Below are positions 17,716 through 26,304 of a stretch of 64,000 nucleotides of DNA, in pieces (positions within the stretch are counted from its first letter, which is position 1; every line of letters starts with the position of its first letter). Under the pieces are notes generated by a model that saw only the letters and a list, made by a program, of their open reading frames with translations, had not been told where the DNA came from and searched no databases. The DNA is from Acidimicrobiaceae bacterium (GTDB taxonomy: Bacteria > Actinomycetota > Acidimicrobiia > Acidimicrobiales > UBA8592). The position numbers were made by a program, and so were the translations under genes. The DNA lies in assembly GCA_024641655.1 (NCBI GenBank), contig JAHECR010000013.1:1-64000 (forward strand). The letters are read 5' to 3'.

Positions 17716-19058
17716 CAGCGTGCCGCCAACCGTCGTCCGAGCCAGCGTCCACCTGGGAACGACCACACCCCGAGTCGCTTGCCGGCGATGACCACGAACA
17801 CCAGGTTCCACGACACCGTCGTCGCTGCCGTCACGATCGCGACCCCGAGTGCGGAGTCGAACACGACCGCAACGAGCCACGCGAGCGCACCGCCGGCGAT
17901 CGCATGGATGACCATGACCGACCCGAAGATGCCCTCGCTCCCGGTCATCGACACCAGGTACCCCGTCGGGCCGGTGAGGGCGTTGAGGATCATGCCGATC
18001 AGCAGGACCCACAACATCGACCGGGCGTCGGCGTACTCGCTGCCGAACACCTTCAGCACGAAGTCGGACCCGATGATCAATGCCAGACAGGCCGACCCCG
18101 TGAAGAACGTCGACAGGCGAATACCGCGATCGACGATCTCCTGCATCTCCTCACGCGCCCCGGTCCCTGAACGGCCCAGCCGAGCCAGCTGCGGACCGAT
18201 GATCGCCTCGACCGCGCTGTTGCCCATACGAGCGAGGATCGCGATGCGTTGCGCGACCGTGAACAGCGCCGCCTGTGTCGAGCCGAGCACCGCACCCACG
18301 ATCAGGAGGTAGGAGACCTCCTGAGAGGCGATGCCGAGCTGACCGACGTACATCGCAAGGGTGCCGGCGCGCCATTCGTCGGTGGCGGCCGGCGACTCGT
18401 CCCGCTGAACGGGAAGCCGGCTTCTCACCGCCACCAACTCGAACCCGATGATGATCGCCCCTGACGCAGTCAGCGCGACCAGGGTCGCGGTGACGGATTT
18501 TCCGACGCTGAACGCGAAGGCGAGCACCAGCAGAGCGAAAATGAGTGGTTGCACCAGCTCGGTGAGCGACACCCCGAGCACGTAGCGATAGGTCGCCTGC
18601 AGGACCTGGCGCAAGGTTACGCTGAGCGCCCCGGTGATGATGAGCGTGAGGCCGACCATCGTCTCGGCCGAGGTGTCGCCGAGGACGAAGGCGCTCACGG
18701 CCATGGCCGCCACGGTGATGATCACGGAGTTGTAGAACGTCTGGAGTACCGAATGGCGTACCAGCGCCCGGTAGGAGCGCCCCTGTGCCAGCTCCTGGTA
18801 CTGCGGGAGCCACCGGACGAGGGCGAGGTTGTAGCCCCGGTCGGGCAGACGTCCGATGAGGCCGCCCCACCCTCGCAGAAGGGAGAACTTGCCGTATCCG
18901 GCCGGCCCGAGCCATCGAGCGAGCACGGCCTGGATGACCATCCGGAGTCCGGTGGCGCCCAGGTTCACCCCGAGCGTCGTGATCGAAGCGGTCCGGACGT
19001 TGGCCTCCCGCCCCGTGACCGATTTGAGCGCGGAGCGCGGTGACAGGCGCGCGATCAC
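17715..19058 (-). CDS. Wzx-like oligosaccharide flippase (MATE/MOP superfamily)
   Basis: This 447-aa integral membrane protein has about 12-14 hydrophobic helices and begins with the family-type segment VRTASITTLGVNLGATGLRM and ARWLGPAGYGKFSLLRGWGG. This is the polysaccharide-synthase (Wzx/RfbX) pattern. It would move lipid-linked repeat units across the membrane for the Wzy-like protein at 14446-15675. GTG 19058 overlaps the GT2 stop by four bases, and the gene runs into the FemAB-like gene with a one-base overlap. Confidence 0.92.
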   Translation of the reverse strand: MIARLSPRSALKSVTGREANVRTASITTLGVNLGATGLRMVIQAVLARWLGPAGYGKFSLLRGWGGLIGRLPDRGYNLALVRWLPQYQELAQGRSYRALVRHSVLQTFYNSVIITVAAMAVSAFVLGDTSAETMVGLTLIITGALSVTLRQVLQATYRYVLGVSLTELVQPLIFALLVLAFAFSVGKSVTATLVALTASGAIIIGFELVAVRSRLPVQRDESPAATDEWRAGTLAMYVGQLGIASQEVSYLLIVGAVLGSTQAALFTVAQRIAILARMGNSAVEAIIGPQLARLGRSGTGAREEMQEIVDRGIRLSTFFTGSACLALIIGSDFVLKVFGSEYADARSMLWVLLIGMILNALTGPTGYLVSMTGSEGIFGSVMVIHAIAGGALAWLVAVVFDSALGVAIVTAATTVSWNLVFVVIAGKRLGVWSFPGGRWLGRRLAAR

Positions 19059-19930
19059 GCCGACCGCTTCAGAAGCAAACTGCGCACGCGCTCGCGTTGT
19101 TCGCTACGGATGAAGGCCACGAGCTCCGGCTCGAGCTCCCGGTCACCGTCGAATGCCCCTCGGATGTAGCCTGCGCCGCGCGCCACCCCACCGATGACGA
19201 ACGGAGAGCTGGCCAGGCGTCGCACGACCTTCGGCACCTCGAACGACACCGCAGATCCGAGCGCCCGGTCCTGGCGGCCCTTGAGATACTCGGCCTTGAC
19301 GCGCGAAACCCCCCCGCCGGTCCCCATTACCCGGGAATGGTCATACTCGAGGCCCTCGATCACACCGGTTCGCCACCCTGCTTGACGAGCCGAGAAGCAC
19401 GCGACGGCATCGAGCCCACCGAACCGCAGCGGCCGATACCCCCCGATTGCGTTGTAGACCTCCATCCGCATGACCTGTGCCGGGCCCGGCACATGGCCAC
19501 CACGGTGACCGCCGATACGGCCCCGGCGACCCACCGGTTCACGGTAGACCCCTCCGGCGATACCGAGGTCGGGCGTCTCCCGCATCGCCTCGATCACGCG
19601 CTCGAAGTAGTCGATGGGAAGCACGACGTCGGCGTCGATGCACGCGACGAACTTCACCGAAGGGCTCTGTGCGCTCTCGATGCCCGCAGCCACCGCATGG
19701 GCCTTCGCCGCGAAGGAACGGCGTCCGGTCCTGCCCAGGTGCAGTGGCTGCACCCAGTCGCCGTACTCGACGGCCAGCCGTTCGGCCACGGCCTCGGTGT
19801 CATCGGTGCATCCGTTCGTGACCACGACCCAGCGCGCCGGTCGGCAGGTCTGGCTCGCGAGCGATCCCGCGAGCACCCCGAGACGCTCGGCCTCGTTGCA
19901 GGCGGGAGTAATAGCGATCAGTTGCGTCAC
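19055..19930 (-). CDS. Family 2 glycosyltransferase
   Basis: This is a GT-A fold glycosyltransferase of about 291 aa. The N-terminal AITPACNEAERLG is the classic GT2 nucleotide-binding start, CTDDTEAVA follows at 41-49, and the metal-binding DAD motif is Asp99-Asp101 in CIDADVVLP. A C-terminal acceptor part contains GGLDAVACFSARQAGWRTGV. GTG 19930 is chosen because the conserved domain begins at residue 3. No good ribosome site precedes it. It is first in the unit GT2-flippase-FemAB. Confidence 0.9.
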   Translation of the reverse strand: MTQLIAITPACNEAERLGVLAGSLASQTCRPARWVVVTNGCTDDTEAVAERLAVEYGDWVQPLHLGRTGRRSFAAKAHAVAAGIESAQSPSVKFVACIDADVVLPIDYFERVIEAMRETPDLGIAGGVYREPVGRRGRIGGHRGGHVPGPAQVMRMEVYNAIGGYRPLRFGGLDAVACFSARQAGWRTGVIEGLEYDHSRVMGTGGGVSRVKAEYLKGRQDRALGSAVSFEVPKVVRRLASSPFVIGGVARGAGYIRGAFDGDRELEPELVAFIRSEQRERVRSLLLKRSA

Positions 19931-20306
19931 CGTGCACCACTTAGAGGACGGGAGGCTGTCGAGCACTTCGGCGCACGGCAACAAGGCCGGTTCCGAGTGC
20001 CCACTTGCGCCCACAGCTTGAGTTGCGATGCTAGTGCCGCCACACCCCGCAAACCCTCCATGCCCCCACCGACCGGTCACAAATACCCAGCGCAGCCGTC
20101 CCGGTCGTGGTGCTCAGGGCCGCGGGTGGGGATCGGGGACTCGTCACCCGGGCCACGCGGGGCGACCTCGCCGGGTCGCTGTGCGTCGCACGCGCGGGTC
20201 GAGCGGACCGAAATGGTCCCTTCGATCGGCTCGCCGCCGCTGGACGCGCCCCGTTGCCCCCCAGTGCCGCCTACCCTGGTGCCCTACGGAGGCGGCGTCT
20301 TTCTCG
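19931..20306. other. Divergent intergenic region
   Basis: These 376 bases separate the GT2 gene (minus) from the first PL14-like gene (plus). They should hold both promoters, but I see no clear promoter hexamers, operators or riboswitch signature, and the open frames inside lack starts and coding bias. Confidence 0.4.
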
Positions 20307-21371
20307 ATGAAATCGTACAAACCGAAACACGCAGCCGGCCAGAGCAGCGAGGGCGGCCCGCCGGCGCGTCTCACGGGTCGATTCCGGGAGCTGGCCGTGG
20401 GAACCGTTGTCGCTGCCGCCATCGCCGGGTCGGTCGTCGCCCTCGCGGCACCGGGCGACAACAGCGCGACCGGCGCTCCGGCACCGACGGCCACCGTCGC
20501 GGTCAGCGTCCCCACTCCCCTGCCCACCGCGACTCCGCTCCCCGCGCCGACGCCAGTACCTGCGCCGATCCTCGACCCGGAGTGCGCCGACGTCGTCCCC
20601 GACCCCTTCCCCCTGCCCACGACCGGCACCGCGACCGAAGTGCTCGCCGACGATTTCGGCACGGCGCCGCTCGGACCCCTCGCCGTGGACTACCTCGAAG
20701 GGCCCTGGCACGCTCCGGAGTGGACCAACGGCGTGGACAACGGACGGGTGGCGGTCGTCGATGACGCCGACGGCAATCGGGCACTCTCGGTGACCTACCC
20801 CGCCGACAGTTTCGGCGCCGGGCGCAGCGGCGCCCAGTGGCCCTCTCCGCTGCCCACCGCCGATGCCATGCATCTCACCTATCGGGTCCGTTTCGCCGAC
20901 GACTTCGACTTCGTGCTCGGCGGCAAGCTCCCCGGCCTCGCCGGCGGGGAGGCGAACACCGGCGGCGAGAAGCCCAACGGCAACGACGGCTGGAGCGCCC
21001 GCCTGATGTGGCGCGAGAACGGTTGCGCCGAGTTCTACGTGTACCACCCCGACCAGCCGAGAACCTTCGGGGACGACCTCCGCTGGCCCGTGCGGTTCGA
21101 GCCCGGGGTGTGGCACCAGGTCGACGAGATCGTCGTGATGAACACCGCGGGCGAATACGACGGGGTGATCCTCGGATGGCTCGACGGTCGGCTGATGTTC
21201 GAGCGCCGTGACCTTCGGTTCCGCCAGGTCGACGCCTTCGCGATCGACCTGCTCTACTTCTCCACGTTCTTCGGCGGCGGCGACAGCACGTGGGCGCCGG
21301 CGTCTGACCAGTCCATAGAGTTCGACGACTTCCTCGTCCGTCTCGTGGATCCGAGCGCCGCCAACCGGTGA
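20307..21371 (+). CDS. Membrane-anchored polysaccharide lyase family 14-like protein (copy A)
   Basis: This 354-aa protein has a transmembrane or signal-anchor helix at 29-48, a Pro/Ala/Thr linker to about 90, and a beta-jelly-roll domain. The domain carries the PL14-type signatures GGKLPGLAGG, GWSARLMWREN, YVYHPDQ, and DLLYFSTFFGGGDSTWAP near the C-terminus. PL14 enzymes cleave uronate-rich polymers such as alginate or glucuronan. Catalysis here is not proven. The cluster context suggests trimming or release of the exported polysaccharide. ATG 20307 has GGAGG about 14 bases upstream. Its stop overlaps the GT4 gene by four bases. Confidence 0.8.
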   Translation: MKSYKPKHAAGQSSEGGPPARLTGRFRELAVGTVVAAAIAGSVVALAAPGDNSATGAPAPTATVAVSVPTPLPTATPLPAPTPVPAPILDPECADVVPDPFPLPTTGTATEVLADDFGTAPLGPLAVDYLEGPWHAPEWTNGVDNGRVAVVDDADGNRALSVTYPADSFGAGRSGAQWPSPLPTADAMHLTYRVRFADDFDFVLGGKLPGLAGGEANTGGEKPNGNDGWSARLMWRENGCAEFYVYHPDQPRTFGDDLRWPVRFEPGVWHQVDEIVVMNTAGEYDGVILGWLDGRLMFERRDLRFRQVDAFAIDLLYFSTFFGGGDSTWAPASDQSIEFDDFLVRLVDPSAANR

Positions 21372-22558
21372 GTCCCGAACGCGTGCCCCCGGGTGATGCG
21401 CCAAACGGCCCGGGAACCAGACCCCGGGTCTTCGTCATCGACTCGCTCACCGGCAACGACTACTCGTACTGCCTCTGCCGGGGCCTCCAGGCTGTCGGGG
21501 CCGACGTCGCGCTGGTCACCGTCGCCGGACGCGCGGCGCCGTTCCCGATCGACTTCGAGGTTCTCGACTGGGCCCCGGCCAAGGGCGGGTCAGGGTCCGG
21601 TGCGAGGAAGTTGGGAAGCTACCTCCGCTATCTCGTCCGGCTGCTGGTCCACGTGCGTCGGAGCAGCCGAACCGCGCCCACCATCGCTCACGTGCAGTTC
21701 CTCCGCCGAAGCAGCGTCGAGACGTTCTACCTGGCACTGGTGCGGCTCGCCGGCGCCCGCGTCGTGCTGACCGCCCACAACGTTGTGCCCCATGAGGCAG
21801 CTCGCGCCGAACACGTGCTCGCCGCGTTGAGGTACCGCTTCGCGCACCAAGTGATCGCCCACTCGGCGTTCGTGCGAGCGCAACTGCTCGAGTCGTTCCC
21901 GCTGCCTGCATCCAAGGTCAGCGTCGTTCCGCACGGCAACTTCGACCACTACCGCTCTCCCACCGACCCGACCCGAGCGGTCGCGCGCGGCGAGCTCGGC
22001 CTCGAACCCGGCGACGCTGTCGTGCTCTTCTTCGGCTACATCCGGGAATACAAGGGGCTCGAATTGCTCCTCGAAGCGTTCCCGGCAGCTGTCGAGCAGC
22101 TGCCGTCACTGCGGCTCGTGATCGCCGGCCAACCGCACAGCAACGACCTCCGCGCCCGATACCGAGCGCAGATCGCGGCCGGCGGCGTCGCCGACCGGAT
22201 CATCGTGCACGACCACTACATCGATTCCAGCCAGGTCGCGACCTACTTCGGAGCCGCCGACCTCGCCGTGTTGCCGTACGCGAACATCTATCACAGCGGG
22301 GTGGTGCATCTCGCGAACTCGTTCGCAACCCCGGTACTCGCCACCGATGTCGGTGATTTCCCCGAGACGATCGAAGACGGCATCACGGGGTTCGTGATCG
22401 AGGCGCAGTCGCGCCCGGCCCTGGTCGACGGCCTCGTCCGCGCCTTCGCCGACCCGCAGGAGCTCGAGCGCATCGGGCGACGCGCCCTCGACCGTGGCGT
22501 CGAGCGCCATTCGTGGACCGAGATCGCCCGCCAGACACTCGCGGTGTATCAGGCCTGA
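21368..22558 (+). CDS. Family 4 glycosyltransferase
   Basis: This 396-aa GT-B enzyme has an N-terminal acceptor domain with LRYRFAHQVIAHSAFVR. The C-terminal donor domain contains VLFFGYIREYKGLELLLEAF, then LVIAGQP, YFGAADLAVLPY, and FPETIEDGITGFVIE. This is the E-x7-E region typical of retaining GT4 transferases. GTG 21368 overlaps the PL14-like copy A stop (GTGA). It probably adds a sugar in repeat-unit assembly. Donor and linkage are not predictable. Confidence 0.93.
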   Translation: MSPERVPPGDAPNGPGTRPRVFVIDSLTGNDYSYCLCRGLQAVGADVALVTVAGRAAPFPIDFEVLDWAPAKGGSGSGARKLGSYLRYLVRLLVHVRRSSRTAPTIAHVQFLRRSSVETFYLALVRLAGARVVLTAHNVVPHEAARAEHVLAALRYRFAHQVIAHSAFVRAQLLESFPLPASKVSVVPHGNFDHYRSPTDPTRAVARGELGLEPGDAVVLFFGYIREYKGLELLLEAFPAAVEQLPSLRLVIAGQPHSNDLRARYRAQIAAGGVADRIIVHDHYIDSSQVATYFGAADLAVLPYANIYHSGVVHLANSFATPVLATDVGDFPETIEDGITGFVIEAQSRPALVDGLVRAFADPQELERIGRRALDRGVERHSWTEIARQTLAVYQA

Positions 22559-22718
22559 CCGTCGTTCGATACGGCGATAGCGCACTCACGAAGCGAGCGG
22601 TGACCAGGTGGGCCGAATGGCCCATACCTGACCGAACGGGCGGGGGCATCGTCCATACCCTCGACACTGCGCGGGCCTGAATCCTCAAGGCACCTCACCG
22701 GGGTGCCGACCTGGAGGT

Positions 22719-23846
22719 ATGGCCTTGCGACCGTTCCACGTTGCCGTCGTCGTGTTGTCCACCGCTGCAGTGGGGTCCACGGGCACCGCACTGCTCCAGA
22801 CCTCGGCAGCGTCCGCGCCACCCGAGAACCTTGCATTCGAGGCCCCGGTCGGAGAAGCCCAGCCGACGACGGTGCCCAACACCGGGCCGACGACGGAACC
22901 CACCACCGAGCCCACTCGGGCACCGGCACGCACCGAGCTCGAGATCGCCATCGACGCGGCCGTGGACGAGGCCTTCATCGCCAGCGATCCGGCTTCGTTC
23001 ACCCCCACGCCAGTGCCCACCGTCGCCCCGACGACCCCGGCGCGTGCCGCCTCGACGGCCAAGCCCGCGGCCACGCTCGCGCCCAGTAGGCCTGCACCAC
23101 CGGCACCGAGCGGCGCGTTCTCGTGGTCGACATCGTTCGACGGCCAAGGCGCTGCCGACTTCGGGTCGGTCGGCAAGTCCGGCATCGCCGCCGCCCTCGG
23201 TCGAAGCGTGCGGTACGCCGTCGGCATGGAGGACGTCGGCATGCGCACCGTCGGGGGAAGTTCGTGCTTGTCCTTCCGCTACGTCCCGGCGAGCAACGGG
23301 AGTCGCCGCATCGAATTCCCGATGCCGGTGGGCCCCGCCGACGACCTGTGGCTGTCCTATGATCTGTGGCTCGACGAAGGATGGGAGCCCGTGCGCGGCG
23401 GCAAGCTACCAGGCCTCGCCGGCGGCACCTCGGCATCGGGCGGCAATGGCGGCGACGGCGTCGTCGGCTTCAGTGCCCGCTTGATGTGGGGCTCCGACAA
23501 CGCCCTTTCCGTCTATGCGTACTACCCGGACCGGCCGGGCACCTACGGCGAGTGGATCGGCCTCGGGGGTGGGTCGACCATGAGCACCGGTCGTTGGATC
23601 ACCATCACCCAGCACCTGTGGATGAACTCGGCCCCCGATGTCGCCGACGGTGGAGTGCAGATGTTCGTCAACGGCGCCAAGCTCCTCGACCGCGGAAACA
23701 TGCGATGGCGGGCCACGATGGGCCTGAACATCGACACGTTGTACTTCTCGACCTTCTACGGCGGTAACGACCCGAGCTGGGCACCGGTGGGCACCAACTC
23801 CGCCTGCATCGACAACGTCCGGGTCTCGACGAGCCCACTCAACTGA
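22719..23846 (+). CDS. Secreted polysaccharide lyase family 14-like protein (copy B)
   Basis: This 375-aa protein has an N-terminal signal-like helix (about 1-31), a long Thr/Pro/Ala linker to about 135, then the same PL14-type domain as copy A: RGGKLPGLAGG, FSARLMWGSDN, YAYYPDRPG, DTLYFSTFYGGNDPSWAP. It lacks the uronate-lyase specificity clues needed to name a substrate. GGAGGT lies only one base before ATG 22719, which is too close, so the true start is uncertain. It follows the GT4 gene by 160 bases and is convergent with the membrane gene at 23877. Confidence 0.8.
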   Translation: MALRPFHVAVVVLSTAAVGSTGTALLQTSAASAPPENLAFEAPVGEAQPTTVPNTGPTTEPTTEPTRAPARTELEIAIDAAVDEAFIASDPASFTPTPVPTVAPTTPARAASTAKPAATLAPSRPAPPAPSGAFSWSTSFDGQGAADFGSVGKSGIAAALGRSVRYAVGMEDVGMRTVGGSSCLSFRYVPASNGSRRIEFPMPVGPADDLWLSYDLWLDEGWEPVRGGKLPGLAGGTSASGGNGGDGVVGFSARLMWGSDNALSVYAYYPDRPGTYGEWIGLGGGSTMSTGRWITITQHLWMNSAPDVADGGVQMFVNGAKLLDRGNMRWRATMGLNIDTLYFSTFYGGNDPSWAPVGTNSACIDNVRVSTSPLN

Positions 23847-23876
23847 CATTCCCGCCGGCGAGGGCGAAGGCGACCT

Positions 23877-24614
23877 TCAACGAGCGTGCACTGCCGGGGT
23901 GTCGCGACGCGCACCGACCGGTTCATCGTCGAGCCCGTCGCCGTCAGCGACGGTGAGCTGCAGTCCCGGCCAGGCCCGGGCGACGTGCGCCAGGAGCGCG
24001 TCGAGGAACACGATCAGCCCCAGGACCTCCAACGTCTCCTCGATGACATGCACGGTTCCGATCCCGAAGCCGTCCTTCTCGCCATGGGCATCGATCGCCG
24101 CGCCCACCATCTCCATTCCGGCGGCCCCCGACACGTAGATGACACCCGCGATCACGAAGGTCATGGCGGAACGCCTCGGGAGCCAGCGGAGGAACGGCAC
24201 GTAGAGGACGACCAATGCCCCCAGAGCGGCGAGGTAGGGAACAACCCATGCGTAGTACAGCGCGCCGCCAACCCCCAGACGCTCGCGCAGCGGCGCGATC
24301 GTCATCTCGTGCAGGCCGACCGACTCGTCGATCGACAGGTAGACGAAGACCAGGCCGAGGAACAGCCAATGCGGCCAGAACAGGCGCCGATGCTGTCTGG
24401 AGACCAAGCCGATGAGCACGAGAGCCAGGGCATCGAAGATCATCAGGACCGAGGTGAACAGCGAGGGCACGGTTCGCTCCTCGTCGAGGTCGAAGAGCCG
24501 TCCCGCCTCCCCCGTCACCGCGCTCGCGATGTGGGCCACCACCAGAACGCACAGACAGATGCCGAGCGTGTTCCGGATCACCCGGCGATCGAGTGAGAAT
24601 TCCATTGCGCTCAT
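23877..24614 (-). CDS. Multi-pass membrane protein of unknown function
   Basis: This 245-aa protein has about six hydrophobic helices, beginning TLGICLCVLVVAHIASAVTG. Conserved-looking polar residues lie near helices (YLSIDESVGLHE, then GTVHVIEETLEVLGLIVFLD). I do not recognise a named family. The acidic and His residues at helix ends could bind metal or protons, which is speculative. It is convergent with PL14-like copy B, 30 bases away, and may or may not belong to the polysaccharide cluster. ATG 24614 is used; ATG 24605 (MEFSLDRR) is an alternative. Confidence 0.75.
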   Translation of the reverse strand: MSAMEFSLDRRVIRNTLGICLCVLVVAHIASAVTGEAGRLFDLDEERTVPSLFTSVLMIFDALALVLIGLVSRQHRRLFWPHWLFLGLVFVYLSIDESVGLHEMTIAPLRERLGVGGALYYAWVVPYLAALGALVVLYVPFLRWLPRRSAMTFVIAGVIYVSGAAGMEMVGAAIDAHGEKDGFGIGTVHVIEETLEVLGLIVFLDALLAHVARAWPGLQLTVADGDGLDDEPVGARRDTPAVHAR

Positions 24615-24780
24615 GCCCGCCCGTCCCGCGTCGATCGAGGCCGCTTCGAGGTGTCAGCTCCCTGAGAAATCGGGCCATCGGCACCACCCGATTCACCGAA
24701 AGGCTATTTCAGGTATCACGTTCCGCCACGGATGGGCGCGCGGCCGATCGGGAGCTGATCGGCGGCCCAGACGACGCAGA

Positions 24781-25368
24781 TCAGGCGCTCTGCGCAACCG
24801 GCGCCGCGTGGCGACTCGCCCGCGCCGCCTCGGCCTTCTTGTGGGCGAGAATCGCCAGCACCGTGAGGAACGCCACGATGTTCACCGACGCGAGCATGGC
24901 CATCCGGTACCACTCGTTGAGCGTGTCGGTACCGGCCTGGATGCCATGCACCGTGGCGAAGATGTACAGGCCGAAGCTCGCGCGGTGGACCTGGCGCCAG
25001 AACGGGCGAGGCAGCCACTTCATCGCCAGCGAGGTGAGCTCGACCGCGAGCAGGAGGTACATCGCGATGACGCCCCATGCGACCGCGCTGGGCTTCCAGG
25101 AGGCCGCCCAGGGAACCAGGATGTCCATCCAGCCGAACTGGACGTAGCTGTCGAGCACGAGGCCGGCGACATGGATCGCGGTGAAGATGACCGACAGGCC
25201 GCCCAGGAACCGATGCAGGTCCAAGATGTTGGCGGGCTGCGCCGCCTTGTTCGCGGCGCGGGTCGACAAGAAGAGCCCCCAGCACACCGAGATGGTGACC
25301 AAGGCCCACGCGACGATGCCACCCGAGCGCGCGACGAACCACCAGAGCTGTTCACTGACACTGATCAA
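24781..25368 (-). CDS. Ferric reductase-like haem membrane protein
   Basis: This 195-aa integral membrane protein has about five to six helices and four His residues spaced as haem ligands: His52 (LDLHRFLGG), His66 (FTAIHVAG), His128 (RQVHRASFG) and His141 (ATVHG). This is the core of the ferric-reductase-like transmembrane domain (YedZ/MsrQ, NOX type), without attached FAD/NAD domains. The start appears to be TTG 25368, with GGAAGG nine bases upstream, overlapping the ApbE stop (TTGA). It probably passes electrons across the membrane with a flavin partner. The ApbE coupling supports that idea. Confidence 0.85.
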   Translation of the reverse strand: MISVSEQLWWFVARSGGIVAWALVTISVCWGLFLSTRAANKAAQPANILDLHRFLGGLSVIFTAIHVAGLVLDSYVQFGWMDILVPWAASWKPSAVAWGVIAMYLLLAVELTSLAMKWLPRPFWRQVHRASFGLYIFATVHGIQAGTDTLNEWYRMAMLASVNIVAFLTVLAILAHKKAEAARASRHAAPVAQSA

Positions 25369-26300
25369 CGGAACGTACCTTCCAAGTCTCGCCCGGCTTC
25401 TGGCCCTGCATCGTCGGCTGCCAGCGACGATGTGGTCAACACCACTCCTTCGGCCGTGACGGCCATTCCTGAAACGTTGAGCGCCCCGAACGTCGCCACT
25501 GCATCAGCCGAGCCCTTGATCAAGACGACCTTGGCAGCGACCTCGGCCCATGCTGCGGTGCTCGAGCACGCCGACACCGAGACCAAGTCGGTGACCGCCG
25601 GCTCTCCCGTGCGAGGATCGAGGAGGTGGTGGAACTCGCGTGCGCCCGCCTGCCACCGACGCTTGAGCCTGCTGCTGGTGCACACGGCGCCCTGCTCAGG
25701 CGTGAACGCACCGATCTCGCGATCGTCGTCGAGGGGATGGGCCACGGCCACACGCCACGCGGGTCCGTACCAGGGGGTGCCAACGACGCGAAGGTCACCC
25801 CCGAGTTCCACGAAAGCGCCGGCGACGCCCTCGGACGCGATCATCTCGGTGACGACATCGACGGTGAAGCCCTTGCCGATACCGCCGGGATCGAAACGGG
25901 TGCCCGGGGGAAGCCGAAGGGCATTCAGATCAGGGAACATCTCGATCTCCTCGAGCGAGGCGACCTCGGGCATGCCGAGTGGTTCCAGGGGGCCGTCGAC
26001 CCACGTGCGCCGGTAGCCGATCTGCTCGAGCTGCTCGAGCATGAGCGGGTTGAACACACCCTCGGTGAGCTGCCGCGCTCGCTCGGCCGCCTCGACGAGT
26101 CGATAGGTCTCCGGAGAGACGAGGTGGAGATGGCCCGGTGCGGCGTTGACGCGACTGATCTCGCTGTCGGGCAGGAACCGGCTCCAGCGCATCTCGAGCG
26201 CGTCGACAAGTCCGACTGCACGGTCGGCAAGTGCTGCCGAACCGCCGTCGATGGCGATTCGACATCGAGAGCCCATCGCCCGGAACTCTCGGACCTCCAT
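25365..26300 (-). CDS. apbE: FAD:protein FMN transferase (ApbE)
   Basis: This 311-aa enzyme attaches FMN covalently to Ser/Thr of extracytoplasmic redox proteins. Visible family features are MGSRCRI at the start, FDPGGIGKGFTVD, FVELGGDLRV, and HLLDPRTGEPAVTDLVSVSA leading to the metal-binding and catalytic region. No clear signal peptide is seen, so export of the enzyme is uncertain. ATG 26300 lies four bases after the stop of the Pro/Thr/Ala-rich gene, and its stop overlaps the haem protein start. No FMN-binding domain with the usual target motif is encoded nearby. Confidence 0.92.
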   Translation of the reverse strand: MEVREFRAMGSRCRIAIDGGSAALADRAVGLVDALEMRWSRFLPDSEISRVNAAPGHLHLVSPETYRLVEAAERARQLTEGVFNPLMLEQLEQIGYRRTWVDGPLEPLGMPEVASLEEIEMFPDLNALRLPPGTRFDPGGIGKGFTVDVVTEMIASEGVAGAFVELGGDLRVVGTPWYGPAWRVAVAHPLDDDREIGAFTPEQGAVCTSSRLKRRWQAGAREFHHLLDPRTGEPAVTDLVSVSACSSTAAWAEVAAKVVLIKGSADAVATFGALNVSGMAVTAEGVVLTTSSLAADDAGPEAGRDLEGTFR

Positions 26301-26304
26301 GAGG

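Noticed and set aside
16408-18312. 634-codon plus-strand frame across the FemAB-like and flippase genes
   Set aside because: It spans two coupled minus-strand genes with clear family motifs and has no motif of its own.
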